Positions 16,504 to 24,948 of a stretch of DNA of 64,000 nucleotides are shown one piece after another. Position 1 is the first letter of the stretch; every line of letters begins with the position of its first letter. The notes beneath the pieces were generated by a model. It saw only the letters and a list, made by a program, of their open reading frames with translations, was not told the DNA's origin and did not search any database. Origin of the DNA: JBFLYZ01 sp040756415 (lineage in GTDB: Bacteria; Bacteroidota; Bacteroidia; JADZBD01); NCBI GenBank assembly GCA_040756415.1, contig JBFLYZ010000008.1:19124-83123 (forward strand), in the 5' to 3' direction. A program made the position numbers and the translations under genes.

Positions 16504-16890
16504 ATGGAGCCGCCTGTAAATACAGCGCTGTACGAAACAGCTTTATCAGTTTGTTGGTTCGACCGTGACGGCATACTCTGCTGCCTGCCGAAGGGTGTGG
16601 CGCTGGACCGCGACACGGTAAAAGGATCGCAGCAAACGCTGCTAGAACTGATCAACGACCGCAAAGTATGCGTACTGATGGATGTTACCCATGCCTGGCC
16701 CCTGGATGTGCAGCAGCAGGGATATGTTATTCCGGGAATGAGCGCGTATAAGGCCCTGGCCCTGGTCTCCGGCTCCCCACTGGGAAGAAAGGCCATCGAC
16801 CGGTTCATCCGGTCGAATGATCAGGGCAGCCCGGTCAAAATGTTCCCGAGCGAGAAAGAGGCCCGGCAGTGGCTTAAGCAGTATTTATAG
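16504..16890 (+). CDS. small STAS/SpoIIAA-like protein
   Basis: Soluble protein of 128 residues without signal peptide or membrane segment. The pattern of a short beta start (ALSVCWFDRDGILCCL), a central strand KVCVLMDVTHAWPL, helices with ALVSGSPLGRKAIDRF and the ending FPSEKEARQWLKQYL resembles the STAS/SpoIIAA-like proteins of Bacteroidota. Those act as small ligand- or partner-binding modules. The phosphorylatable Ser of classical anti-anti-sigma factors is not evident. It has its own ATG and shares a bidirectional terminator with the convergent secreted protein. The window also encodes two SpoIIE-type phosphatases, which act on STAS proteins in other bacteria, but no linkage supports a direct partnership. 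Confidence 0.6.
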   Translation: MEPPVNTALYETALSVCWFDRDGILCCLPKGVALDRDTVKGSQQTLLELINDRKVCVLMDVTHAWPLDVQQQGYVIPGMSAYKALALVSGSPLGRKAIDRFIRSNDQGSPVKMFPSEKEARQWLKQYL

Positions 16891-16902
16891 GCTGATAAAA
16901 AC

Positions 16903-16934
16903 AAAAACGGGACCCCACGGGGTCCCGTTTTTTT
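16903..16934. terminator. bidirectional terminator between convergent genes
   Basis: AAAAACGGGACCC, loop CACG, GGGTCCCGTTTTT: a 13-bp perfect stem with an A-run on one side and a T-run on the other. It lies between stops at 16890 (plus) and 16949 (minus) and can serve both transcripts. Confidence 0.9.
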
Positions 16935-16948
16935 GTTCAGGAATTTTT

Positions 16949-17389
16949 TTATTTATCCGGTTTGAAACCTATCATCACGCTCACGCATCCGCTGGGTACG
17001 ATCTGGTTATCCGCATCGGTCTTGGGCACTTCCACCTCAATGGTGATCTGCTGCGTGGTCTCTGCTTTAAAGTCCCAGATATTGGTATCGTCATGCGCCT
17101 TGCTGTCGAAGAGCAGGTTGCCGCTGGCATCCTTCAGCCTGAAGCTTACGGTGCCCAGCACCGGCTGAGAGCATACCAGCACGCGGTAGGTTTGCCCGCT
17201 GTAAAAAGTAAGGTTCATTTCCGCCTTATCGCCCGCAAGGAGGGCGGCCGTATTGCTAGTGCCGTTGCTTACAAAAGGCGTAAGCATGGGAAGACAGGTC
17301 TTTTTTACAAAACCTTTGCATTGCGCATATACCGATAAAGGGATATTCACTATGCCTGCAAGCATGAGAACAATGATCAGCTTTTTCAT
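16949..17389 (-). CDS. small secreted protein, function unknown
   Basis: Exported protein of 146 residues. A signal peptide covers about 1-22 (cut after SVYA, leaving QCKGFVKKTC). The mature part is a single beta-rich domain with YSGQTYRVLVCSQPVLG and SFRLKDASGNLLFDS, like the jelly-roll or C2-type domains that bind cell-surface ligands in Bacteroidota. Four Cys residues could form disulfides. There is no T9SS sorting tail, so it is likely periplasmic. It shares a terminator hairpin with the convergent STAS-like gene. No known function can be assigned. Confidence 0.75.
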   Translation of the reverse strand: MKKLIIVLMLAGIVNIPLSVYAQCKGFVKKTCLPMLTPFVSNGTSNTAALLAGDKAEMNLTFYSGQTYRVLVCSQPVLGTVSFRLKDASGNLLFDSKAHDDTNIWDFKAETTQQITIEVEVPKTDADNQIVPSGCVSVMIGFKPDK

Positions 17390-17512
17390 GATGGGGTGGT
17401 TATTGGACCTGTTTTTACGTTTTCTCGCAGCAAAAGTTGCGTTTTCAACAACTTTTAAACAAAGCCTGTGCCATACTTGGCCTGTGTGGAAGACCTACTA
17501 ATACGCTAACAA

Positions 17513-18412
17513 TCAGGGTTTTATTATTCTATTGCGCAGGCTTGCCGCTTTATCCGTGATCTGGGCCAACTGCTCGGGCGTCAGGGTCATCTGGTTGCCT
17601 CCGCCAAGGGTGGTGATCTTGTTCTTTTCGTCCGTGCTCTTTACCTCTGCCGTTTTATTATCGCCCACGCCATCGTAAACCGCCTTTATGCCTTTCAGGT
17701 CCTCGATGAGCTGAGGCACGCCTTCTGTATCTTTGTTCTCTTCCAGCAGGGCGATCAGGTTTTCAAGCGAGCCTTTGAGCTCGGCTATGCGTTTCACGAT
17801 CTCCGCGTTGTTCTTGGAGGTCTGGCAAAGCTGCGTACCTATATATAAGGCTTCGATCCAGCCACCGGCCACCACCAGGGCCGAAACACCGCTTCTTCCG
17901 CCTTCGCTCAGCAGGTCATCCGTATTATTATAGGTATCTGTTACGATGTTGAGCATGGAATCGCTGTTGCCCTTATTGTCGTTCATCCGGTTGATGGTCT
18001 GGTCATCAAAGGCGCTGCCGGCACCAATGCCGCCCGCAAGGGCCTGGGCGCACTGTATGTACAACATGCTTTCCTGGGTCTGGTCGAAAATGCTGGCATA
18101 GCTCAGGTCGGCACCGTAAACACCCAGGTTGAGGGCCTTGGCGGTGGTGCTTACATACTTGGATTTATTGTTCACGTCATTCAGCAGTTTGAAATCATAG
18201 CTGGCTCCGGCCTGCTTGATGAGCGAGGTGAGCTCGGCAGGCGAAGGGATAGACTTAAACACCAGCGAGGCGTTCTTCCTGCTGTTATCCTGGCTGACGG
18301 TGGCGGTATCGTCACCGCTGCCGTCATTGTTTTCGGTACCCGAGCCGCATGAGGTGAGGACGGTGGCGCTTACGGCAAGCCCGAGGAGAAGGATAAAGGA
18401 TCTTTTATTCAT
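17513..18412 (-). CDS. lipoprotein, mostly helical, function unknown
   Basis: Lipoprotein of 299 residues. The N-terminal signal ends in the lipobox LTSC (Cys near residue 21), followed by an acidic, Asp/Gly-rich tether (GSGTENNDGSGDDTATVSQD) that in Bacteroidota can direct surface exposure. Residues about 60-295 are predicted helical, with a segment QALAGGIGAGSAFDDQTINRMNDN and paired helices rich in Asn, Leu and Glu, and end LAQITDKAASLRNRI. I do not recognise the domain. The promoter element TATCTTTG lies 26 bases before the ATG. polA follows upstream on the same strand after about 95 bases. Confidence 0.8.
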   Translation of the reverse strand: MNKRSFILLLGLAVSATVLTSCGSGTENNDGSGDDTATVSQDNSRKNASLVFKSIPSPAELTSLIKQAGASYDFKLLNDVNNKSKYVSTTAKALNLGVYGADLSYASIFDQTQESMLYIQCAQALAGGIGAGSAFDDQTINRMNDNKGNSDSMLNIVTDTYNNTDDLLSEGGRSGVSALVVAGGWIEALYIGTQLCQTSKNNAEIVKRIAELKGSLENLIALLEENKDTEGVPQLIEDLKGIKAVYDGVGDNKTAEVKSTDEKNKITTLGGGNQMTLTPEQLAQITDKAASLRNRIIKP

Positions 18413-18438
18413 GTGTGAACGGTTTGTTTAGATGCAGC

Positions 18439-18446
18439 CAAAGATA
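18439..18446 (-). promoter_or_regulatory. -7 element TATCTTTG of the lipoprotein gene
   Basis: Minus-strand TATCTTTG lies 26 bases before the ATG at 18412. A repeat of GTAGT units occupies the place of the -33 region and no TTG was seen there. Confidence 0.5.
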
Positions 18447-18455
18447 GAAAAATAG

Positions 18456-18485
18456 TTTGTAGTCTGTAGTGGGTAGTGTGTAGTG
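18456..18485 (+). repeat. GTAGT microrepeat between lipoprotein gene and polA
   Basis: Four GTAGT units follow each other in TTTGTAGTCTGTAGT-GGGTAGTG-TGTAGTG. The 13-mer TGTAGTCTGTAGT (18458-18470) occurs again in reverse complement at 24859-24871. Confidence 0.6.
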
Positions 18486-18506
18486 CAGCACCTGCTACCT
18501 ACCCGT

Positions 18507-21329
18507 TCAGTGCGCCTCCAGCCAGTTTCTGCCGGTTCCTATTCCCACCTCCATGGGCACGCTCATGGGAATAGCGTGCTTCATGCGTTCTTCGATGATG
18601 GGTTTTACCGCATCGATCTCGTCTGTATGCACATCAAAAACCAGTTCGTCATGCACCTGCAGCAGCATCCTCGATCTCATTTTCTTTGCGGCCAGGTCCC
18701 TGTGGATATGGATCATGGCCACCTTGATCATATCGGCCGCGCTGCCCTGAATGGGCGCGTTGATGGCGTTGCGCTCGGCAAAGCTGCGAACGGTGTGGTT
18801 GGCCGAATTGATGTCGCGCAGGTTCCTTCTTCTTCCCAATATGGTTTCCACATAGCCCCTTTTCCTGGCCTTTTCAATGCTTTCGTCCATATAATCCTTA
18901 ATGCGCGAGTATTTCTGAAAATAGTTCTCGATGATGGAGGCGGCCTCTTTGCGCGGTATGTTCAGGCGCTCGGCCAGGCCGAATGCGGAAATGCCGTAGA
19001 TGATGCCGAAGTTGACCATTTTGGCGTTTCGCCTCATGTCGCTGGTCACCTGGTCGAGGGCAACGCCATACACCTTGGCGGCCGTGGCGGCATGGATGTC
19101 CTGCCCGCTCTGAAAGGCTTCGATCATAGCGGGGTCCTTGCTCAGCTCGGCCATGATACGCAGCTCGATCTGCGAATAGTCGGCCGAGAGCAGCACGAAA
19201 TTCTCATCGCGCGGAATGAAAGCTTTGCGGATCTCCCTTCCTTTATCGGTACGTATGGGAATGTTCTGCAGGTTGGGATTATCGGAGCTCAGCCTTCCGG
19301 TAACGGCCACCACCTGGTTATAGGTGGTATGTATGCGGCCCGTTTTGGGATTCACCAGCTCGGGCAGCGTATCCACATAGGTGTTCTTGAGCTTGACCAG
19401 CTCGCGGTAATCGAGTATCTTCGGAACAATGGGATGCTTGTTCACCAGTTTGGCCAGTATATCTTCGCTGGTGGCGTACTGCCCGGTCTTGGTCTTCTTC
19501 ACGTTGTCAGATATTTTCAGCACTTCGAACAGGATGACGCCTACCTGCCTGGGGGAAGAGGTGTTGAAGGGCGTACCGGCCAGCTCCTGTATCTCTTTTT
19601 CCGTTTTAACGATCTCTTTCTCCAGCCCGGCCGAATAATCTTTCAGCGCGGCAATGTCGAGCCGTATGCCCTCCATTTCCATAGCGGCCAGCACGGGTAC
19701 CAGCGGCACCTCCACTTCCTCAAACAGTTTCTTCATGCTGTCTTTGAGCATGGGCGCGAACTTATCCTTCAACTGCCAGGTCACGTCAGCGTCCTCGGCC
19801 GCGTACTCCTTGATCTGCTCCACAGGCACATCACGCATGCTGAGCTGGTTCTTGCCTTTCTTACCGATCAGCGTTTCGATCGATACGGGGGAGTAGCCCA
19901 GGTAGGTTTCGGAAAGCACGTCCATATTGTGGCGCATCTCGGGCTGGATGAGAAAATGCGCGATCATGGTATCGAACAGGGTGCCTTTCAGCTCCACTCC
20001 GTAGGCCTTCAGCACGCTCAGGTCGTACTTGATGTTTTGCCCGGTTTTGGAGATATGCTCGTTTTCAAAAAAAGGCCTGAACTCGTCCACGATCTGCTGC
20101 GCATCCCCGCGATGGGCGGGCACGGGCACATAATACCCCTCATGCGCTTTCCAGGAGAACGACATGCCCACCAGCTCTGCATTGTGCGCGTCAAGCCCCG
20201 TGGTCTCCGTGTCGAAGGCTACCGCTTTCTGCTTCTGCAGCTCGATCATCAGGTTGGCGCGCTTATCGGCCGTATCCACCAGCTCGTAGTTATGCGCCAC
20301 ATCGGAGATGGTCTTATAGGTGGTGGTCACCTCTATCTTTTCCTCCACCACCAGGTCGGATGCATGCCCGAACATGTCCATCTGGCCTTCTACGGTTTTT
20401 TCCACCACCACGCTGGGCTGCGCGGCCCCCTGTGCAGCGGTTACGGCCGCCTCTCCCAGTATCTGCTCGGCAAGCCTGCGGAACTCCAGCTCAGCGAACA
20501 GCTCGCGGAGGGCTTCCCGGTTAGGCTCCTCCATTGCCAGCTTATCCTCTTCAAATTCCACCGGCACATCGGTCATGATGGTGGCCAGCTTCTTCGACTG
20601 GAAGGCGATCTCCCGGTTGTTCTCTACTTTTTCCTTCAGCTTGCCCTTCAGCTTATCGGTATTGGCATACAGGTTTTCCATAGACCCGAAGTCCTTCACC
20701 AGTTGCATGGCCGTTTTTTCGCCCACGCCCGGTATGCCGGGTATATTATCCACGCTGTCGCCCATCATGCCCAGTATGTCGATCACCTGGCTCACATTTT
20801 TGATCTGCCATTTTTCGCACACCTCCTTTACGCCCAGTATCTCGGCCCCTCCGCCCGCGCGGGCCGGCTTGTAAATGAAAATGTTTTCTGACACCAGTTG
20901 ACCGTAATCCTTGTCAGGCGTCATCATGTAGGTAATATAGCCTTTCTCCTCCGCTTTTTTCGCCAGCGTGCCGATAATGTCGTCAGCCTCATAGCCGTCC
21001 GATTCGATGACCGGTATGTTCAGCGCTTCGATCAGGCGCTTGATATACGGAATGGATTTGGCCAGGTCTTCGGGCATTTCCTCGCGGTGGGCCTTGTAAT
21101 CCGCAAAATCGGTATGGCGCTGGGTAGGCGCTGCCGTGTCGAACACCACCGCGATGTGGGAGGGTTTTTCTTTTTTCAGCACCTCCAGCAGCGTATTGGT
21201 AAAGCCGAACACGGCCGAGGTGTTCAGCCCCTTGGAATTAACGCGGTGGTTGTTGCTGAAAGCGAAATAGGCGCGGTAGATAAGCGCGAAGGCGTCCAGT
21301 AAGAATAGTTTTTTGCGGTTCTCCGACAT
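18507..21329 (-). CDS. polA: DNA polymerase I
   Basis: Repair and Okazaki-fragment polymerase of 940 residues with all three activities. The 5' nuclease domain (about 1-300) starts LFLLDAFALIYRAYFAF and holds ESDGYEADDIIGTLA and PGIPGVGEKTA. The 3'-5' proofreading domain (about 345-530) retains its metal ligands in AFDTETTGLDAHNAE near 371, with TGQNIKYDLSVL and YAAEDADVTWQL, so proofreading is probably active. The polymerase domain (about 560-940) shows motif A DYSQIELRIMAEL near 718, motif B RRNAKMVNFGIIYG and motif C VHDELVFD near 893. Motif B has Phe at the dNTP-selecting position. The start ATG gives the normal N-terminus. It is the best conserved gene of this region. Confidence 0.97.
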   Translation of the reverse strand: MSENRKKLFLLDAFALIYRAYFAFSNNHRVNSKGLNTSAVFGFTNTLLEVLKKEKPSHIAVVFDTAAPTQRHTDFADYKAHREEMPEDLAKSIPYIKRLIEALNIPVIESDGYEADDIIGTLAKKAEEKGYITYMMTPDKDYGQLVSENIFIYKPARAGGGAEILGVKEVCEKWQIKNVSQVIDILGMMGDSVDNIPGIPGVGEKTAMQLVKDFGSMENLYANTDKLKGKLKEKVENNREIAFQSKKLATIMTDVPVEFEEDKLAMEEPNREALRELFAELEFRRLAEQILGEAAVTAAQGAAQPSVVVEKTVEGQMDMFGHASDLVVEEKIEVTTTYKTISDVAHNYELVDTADKRANLMIELQKQKAVAFDTETTGLDAHNAELVGMSFSWKAHEGYYVPVPAHRGDAQQIVDEFRPFFENEHISKTGQNIKYDLSVLKAYGVELKGTLFDTMIAHFLIQPEMRHNMDVLSETYLGYSPVSIETLIGKKGKNQLSMRDVPVEQIKEYAAEDADVTWQLKDKFAPMLKDSMKKLFEEVEVPLVPVLAAMEMEGIRLDIAALKDYSAGLEKEIVKTEKEIQELAGTPFNTSSPRQVGVILFEVLKISDNVKKTKTGQYATSEDILAKLVNKHPIVPKILDYRELVKLKNTYVDTLPELVNPKTGRIHTTYNQVVAVTGRLSSDNPNLQNIPIRTDKGREIRKAFIPRDENFVLLSADYSQIELRIMAELSKDPAMIEAFQSGQDIHAATAAKVYGVALDQVTSDMRRNAKMVNFGIIYGISAFGLAERLNIPRKEAASIIENYFQKYSRIKDYMDESIEKARKRGYVETILGRRRNLRDINSANHTVRSFAERNAINAPIQGSAADMIKVAMIHIHRDLAAKKMRSRMLLQVHDELVFDVHTDEIDAVKPIIEERMKHAIPMSVPMEVGIGTGRNWLEAH

Positions 21330-21407
21330 TTTCCCTGAAAAATTTGAACCTTAAAAATACGCATTTTTCGCCTTGGTTTCGTGTTTTTGGCGCCCGTAAA
21401 AAGATTT

Positions 21408-21439
21408 TTGTAAGAGACAGGTTCAATTTTGTACTTTCG
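21408..21439 (+). promoter_or_regulatory. promoter, TTG-N21-TACTTTCG, for TonB receptor gene
   Basis: TTG at 21408-21410 is followed after 21 bp by TACTTTCG (21432-21439), one base off TAnnTTTG. The ATG at 21460 lies 20 bases further on. The region also lies upstream of polA on the other strand. Confidence 0.5.
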
Positions 21440-21459
21440 TTGAAACGCTGAATAGCCCT

Positions 21460-23793
21460 ATGCGTACGACCCTTATATTCCTTTTTTTTGCCTTTGCCTG
21501 CACCGCATTTTCACAGAACACCGTGGTGATCGGACGCGTTACCGATGCTCAGGGCGAAGGGATATCCGGAGCGCTGGTGAAGCCGGACAGCGGGCAGGCC
21601 GCGATCACTGACCTCCAGGGCGGATATGAGCTGAAGCTCTGGCCGGGGAAATACATCGTTACCATTTCTTCGCTGGGGTATAAGCCCGCGAGCTTTCCTC
21701 TTACGGTGGGGGATTCAACACCTGTCCTTATGAAGGTGATACGCCTTGAAGAAGAGGTGACCGAGATCGGCACCGTAGTGGTCACGGCCGGCAAGTTCGA
21801 GCAGAAGATAGAGGAGGTGACCATCAGCATGGAAGTGATCAAGCCCAGGCTGGTGGAGAGCAAGAACACGATGAACATGGAGCACCTGGTCGACCAGGTG
21901 CCCGGTGTAAGCATGATGGACGGGCAGATCAACATACGCTGCGGCAGCGGGTTCAGCTATGGCGCTGGCAGCCGGGTGCTTTTGCTGGTTGACGATCTGC
22001 CCATGCTCAGCGCTGACGCGGGCGATGTAAAATGGAATTTCATCGCCATCGAGAACATCGAGCAGATCGAAGTGATCAAGGGGGCCTCTTCCGCGCTCTT
22101 CGGATCGTCCGCGCTGAATGGGGTAGTGAACGTGCGCACGGCTTACCCGCGCGATGAGCCCCAGACCACTATCAATATCTCATCGGGCATGTACGGCAAG
22201 CCCGGGAGAAAAGATCTGGCCTGGTGGGACAAGCGCAATCCCGTTTTCACCAATGCCAGCCTGCTGCATTCACGCAAGATCGGCAACCTCGACCTGGTGG
22301 TAGGCGGTAACGTGTTCTCGGATGAAGGGTACCGTTTTTTGGAAAAAGAGCAGCGCTACCGATTCAACTACAACCTGCGCTACCGCTCCAGGAAGATCGA
22401 AGGGCTTTCTTTCGGGGTGAACGGTAATTACATGAAGGTGGAGGGCGGCCTGTTCATCCTCTGGCATAATGCGGATTCGGCATATTACCCGCAGGGGCTC
22501 ACGATTCAGAACTACAGCAACAGCCGTGTGACCATCGATCCCTTCGTGACGTATTTTGACGGCAAAGGCAACCGCCATTCGCTTCGTACGCGTTATTACC
22601 AGACCAGGAACACGAACGATACCCAGCAGGAATCCACGGCCGACCTTTATTACGGGGAGTACCAGTATCAAAAACGATTTGAAAAGGAGCTTACGCTTAC
22701 CTCGGGGCTGGCCTTCACGTATTCGGAAGTGAGCAGCGATTCGCTTTATGGCGATCATTTCAGTTCCAACCTGGGTATTTTCGTGCAGGCGGATAAGAAG
22801 TGGAAAAAGTTCACTTTTTCTTTTGGCGGCCGCGCGGAGTACTTCAAGGTGGATACAGCGGAAACGCGGTTCAATATACCGCTGGGGAAGGATACATTGC
22901 AGTCGCCACTCTACCCGGTCTTCCGCACAGGGGTGAACTACCAGTTGCTGAAATACACCTTCCTTCGGGCCTCTTTCGGGCAGGGCTACCGTTTTCCGGC
23001 CATTGCGGAGAAGTACATTAAAACGAAAGTAAGCGGCCTCACCATCCTTCCCAACCCATCCGTACAGCCGGAGACCGGATGGAGCACGGAGCTGGGCCTC
23101 AAGCAGGCCGTTAAAATAAAAGAATGGAAGGGCTACATCGATGTGTCGGCCTTCTGGATGGAGTACCGCAACATGATCGAGTTCAACTTCGATTATTATT
23201 TTCCTGAGTGGCTCACCAATCCCACCTTTGTGGATTACCTGGTCTATTTCGGGGCCAAGTCCATCAACCTGGGCCGCACGCGTATCACCGGGGCCGAGCT
23301 TACCGTAGCCGGATCGGGAAAGATAGGGCCGGTGGAGATGAACATACTGGCCGGCTATACTTACACCAAGCCCATTAACCTGAACCGCGACAGCGCTTAT
23401 GTGGAAACCGGCACAGACGATTCGACCGGCATATTGAAATACCGCTACCGGCACAATACCAAGTTCGATGTGGAGTTCGGGTATAAAAAGGTGTCGCTGG
23501 GCTTCAGCCTTCGCTATAACAGCTTTATGGAGAACATCGACAAGCGTTTCGTGGAAACGCTCATGTACGACCAGAACACTTATCCTTTATATATACTGCC
23601 CGGCCTGAAGGACTACCGCAGGGAGCATAATAAGGGCGACCTGGTCATGGACGGGCGTATGGCCGTGCAGGTGAGCAAGGAGGCCAGGCTCTCGCTGATC
23701 TGCAACAATCTGCTCAATGCCGAATATTCCAGCCGCCCGGGCGATGTGCAGCCCCCGCGTAATTTCTCCTTACAGGTGCTGGTGAAGTTCTAG
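21460..23793 (+). CDS. TonB-dependent outer membrane receptor
   Basis: Outer-membrane receptor of 777 residues that imports a ligand using TonB energy. A signal peptide (about 1-19) precedes a CarboxypepD_reg-like domain (about 20-100; VVIGRVTDAQGEGISGALV), as is usual in Bacteroidota. The plug domain (about 120-230) shows TISMEVIKPRLVESKNTMNMEHLVDQVPGVSMM (motif only) and GASSALFGSSALNGVVNVRT. The beta-barrel runs to the C-terminus and ends in FSLQVLVKF with the terminal aromatic needed for barrel insertion. No SusD-like gene adjoins it, so a siderophore, metal or vitamin substrate is more likely than a glycan. It converges on dusB. Confidence 0.92.
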   Translation: MRTTLIFLFFAFACTAFSQNTVVIGRVTDAQGEGISGALVKPDSGQAAITDLQGGYELKLWPGKYIVTISSLGYKPASFPLTVGDSTPVLMKVIRLEEEVTEIGTVVVTAGKFEQKIEEVTISMEVIKPRLVESKNTMNMEHLVDQVPGVSMMDGQINIRCGSGFSYGAGSRVLLLVDDLPMLSADAGDVKWNFIAIENIEQIEVIKGASSALFGSSALNGVVNVRTAYPRDEPQTTINISSGMYGKPGRKDLAWWDKRNPVFTNASLLHSRKIGNLDLVVGGNVFSDEGYRFLEKEQRYRFNYNLRYRSRKIEGLSFGVNGNYMKVEGGLFILWHNADSAYYPQGLTIQNYSNSRVTIDPFVTYFDGKGNRHSLRTRYYQTRNTNDTQQESTADLYYGEYQYQKRFEKELTLTSGLAFTYSEVSSDSLYGDHFSSNLGIFVQADKKWKKFTFSFGGRAEYFKVDTAETRFNIPLGKDTLQSPLYPVFRTGVNYQLLKYTFLRASFGQGYRFPAIAEKYIKTKVSGLTILPNPSVQPETGWSTELGLKQAVKIKEWKGYIDVSAFWMEYRNMIEFNFDYYFPEWLTNPTFVDYLVYFGAKSINLGRTRITGAELTVAGSGKIGPVEMNILAGYTYTKPINLNRDSAYVETGTDDSTGILKYRYRHNTKFDVEFGYKKVSLGFSLRYNSFMENIDKRFVETLMYDQNTYPLYILPGLKDYRREHNKGDLVMDGRMAVQVSKEARLSLICNNLLNAEYSSRPGDVQPPRNFSLQVLVKF

Positions 23794-23816
23794 CTTCTCT
23801 GTAAGGGAAATGCTTT

Positions 23817-24809
23817 CTAATTCGTTTCAACTGCTGAATAAAATTCCACGATCTCCTCAAAGGTCTGCAGGATCTCTTCTTTGGAATCGCTCAGCACGAG
23901 CCTGCTCCTGAAATTTCTGAAATCAGGCAGCCCCCGGAAATAGTTGGCATAATGCGTGCGCGTTTCGATGATGCCCAGGCGCTCGCCCTTCCATTCCATA
24001 GCCTTTTGCAGGTGGGTGCGGCAGGTGTTTACGCGGTCTTCAACGCTGGGCTGGGGCAGGTGAGCGCCATGCTGCATGAAGTGTTTGATCTGTTCGAATA
24101 TCCAGGGGTTGCCGATGGATGCGCGGCCTATCATCACCCCATCCACGCCATAGCGGGCCTTCATCTCTAAAGCCTTTTCAGGCGTGTTCACGTCACCGTT
24201 GCCGAAAACGGGGATCTTCATGCGCGGGTTGTTCTTAATTTCACCGATCAGCGTCCAGTCGGCCGGGCCTTTGTACATCTGCGAACGGGTGCGGCCGTGC
24301 ACGGAGATGGCCTGTATGCCTATATCCTGCAGCCGTTCCGCCACCTCCACCACATTCTTCGTTTTATCGTCCCATCCCAGGCGGGTCTTCACCGTAACCG
24401 GCAGCTTCACCGCGTTCACCACTTCTTTGGTCATAGCCACCATCTTGGGGATGTCCTGAAGCAGGGCCGCCCCCGCTCCTCTGCAGGCTACGGCTTTCAC
24501 CGGGCAGCCGTAATTAATGTCGATCAGGTCGGGTCCGGCCTTTTCGGAAATGAGGGCCGCCTCGCGCATGCTGTCCACATTGCCGCCAAACAGTTGAATG
24601 CCGATGGGCCGCTCGTAGTCGAACACATCCAGCTTCTTCATGCTCTTGGCCGCATCGCGGATAAGCCCTTCGGAAGAAATGAACTCGGTATACATCAGGT
24701 CGGCTCCCTTCTGCTTGCACACAAAACGGAAGGGCGGATCGCTCACGTCCTCCATGGGAGCGAGTAATAAAGGGAATTCTCCCAATTCTATTTTTCCTAT
24801 TCTGACCAT
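23817..24809 (-). CDS. dusB: tRNA-dihydrouridine synthase, DusB family
   Basis: FMN-dependent enzyme that reduces uridines to dihydrouridine in tRNA D-loops. Length is 330 residues from the ATG at 24809, chosen because GGAGG precedes it and the family begins with KIGxxxLxxPL-type sequences; a GTG four codons upstream is possible. Motifs: PLLLAPMEDVSDPPFR at the start of the TIM barrel, LIDINYGCPVKAVACRGAGAALL with the catalytic Cys region, VTVKTRLGWDD, ISVHGRTRSQMYKGPADW, and VFGNGDVNTPEKA with GVDGVMIGRASIGNPW for FMN phosphate binding. It converges on the TonB receptor gene and is divergent from the CPBP protease gene. Confidence 0.93.
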   Translation of the reverse strand: MVRIGKIELGEFPLLLAPMEDVSDPPFRFVCKQKGADLMYTEFISSEGLIRDAAKSMKKLDVFDYERPIGIQLFGGNVDSMREAALISEKAGPDLIDINYGCPVKAVACRGAGAALLQDIPKMVAMTKEVVNAVKLPVTVKTRLGWDDKTKNVVEVAERLQDIGIQAISVHGRTRSQMYKGPADWTLIGEIKNNPRMKIPVFGNGDVNTPEKALEMKARYGVDGVMIGRASIGNPWIFEQIKHFMQHGAHLPQPSVEDRVNTCRTHLQKAMEWKGERLGIIETRTHYANYFRGLPDFRNFRSRLVLSDSKEEILQTFEEIVEFYSAVETN

Positions 24810-24900
24810 TCCTCCGTGCACCCTCCGTGTTCTCTATGCCCTCCGCGGTAAATTTTTTACTACAGACTACACACCCGCCTGCCGTCAGGCGGGGAGGTAC
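24810..24900. repeat. stacked intergenic repeats upstream of dusB
   Basis: Three repeat types lie end to end. First, CCTCCGTG-like units (CCTCCGTGCAC, CCTCCGTGTTCT, CCCTCCGCGGTA) span about 24812-24850. Second, ACTACAGACTACA (24859-24871) is the reverse complement of the GTAGT repeat at 18458. Third, the palindrome CCCGCCTG-CCGT-CAGGCGGG lies at 24874-24893. All are short, and none overlaps a supported coding region. Confidence 0.6.
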
Positions 24901-24948
24901 ATAGAGAAGTTCTTTTTTATCTTTACAAAGATAATCAATCAGCTCCGA

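Noticed and set aside
18483..20891. 802-codon open frame on the plus strand
   Set aside because: It lies opposite polA, is His/Gly/Arg-rich with no domain, and polA has all its motifs intact.
24640..24948. Upstream extension of the CPBP protease frame
   Set aside because: It runs through antisense dusB and intergenic repeats; the membrane protein starts cleanly at 24949.
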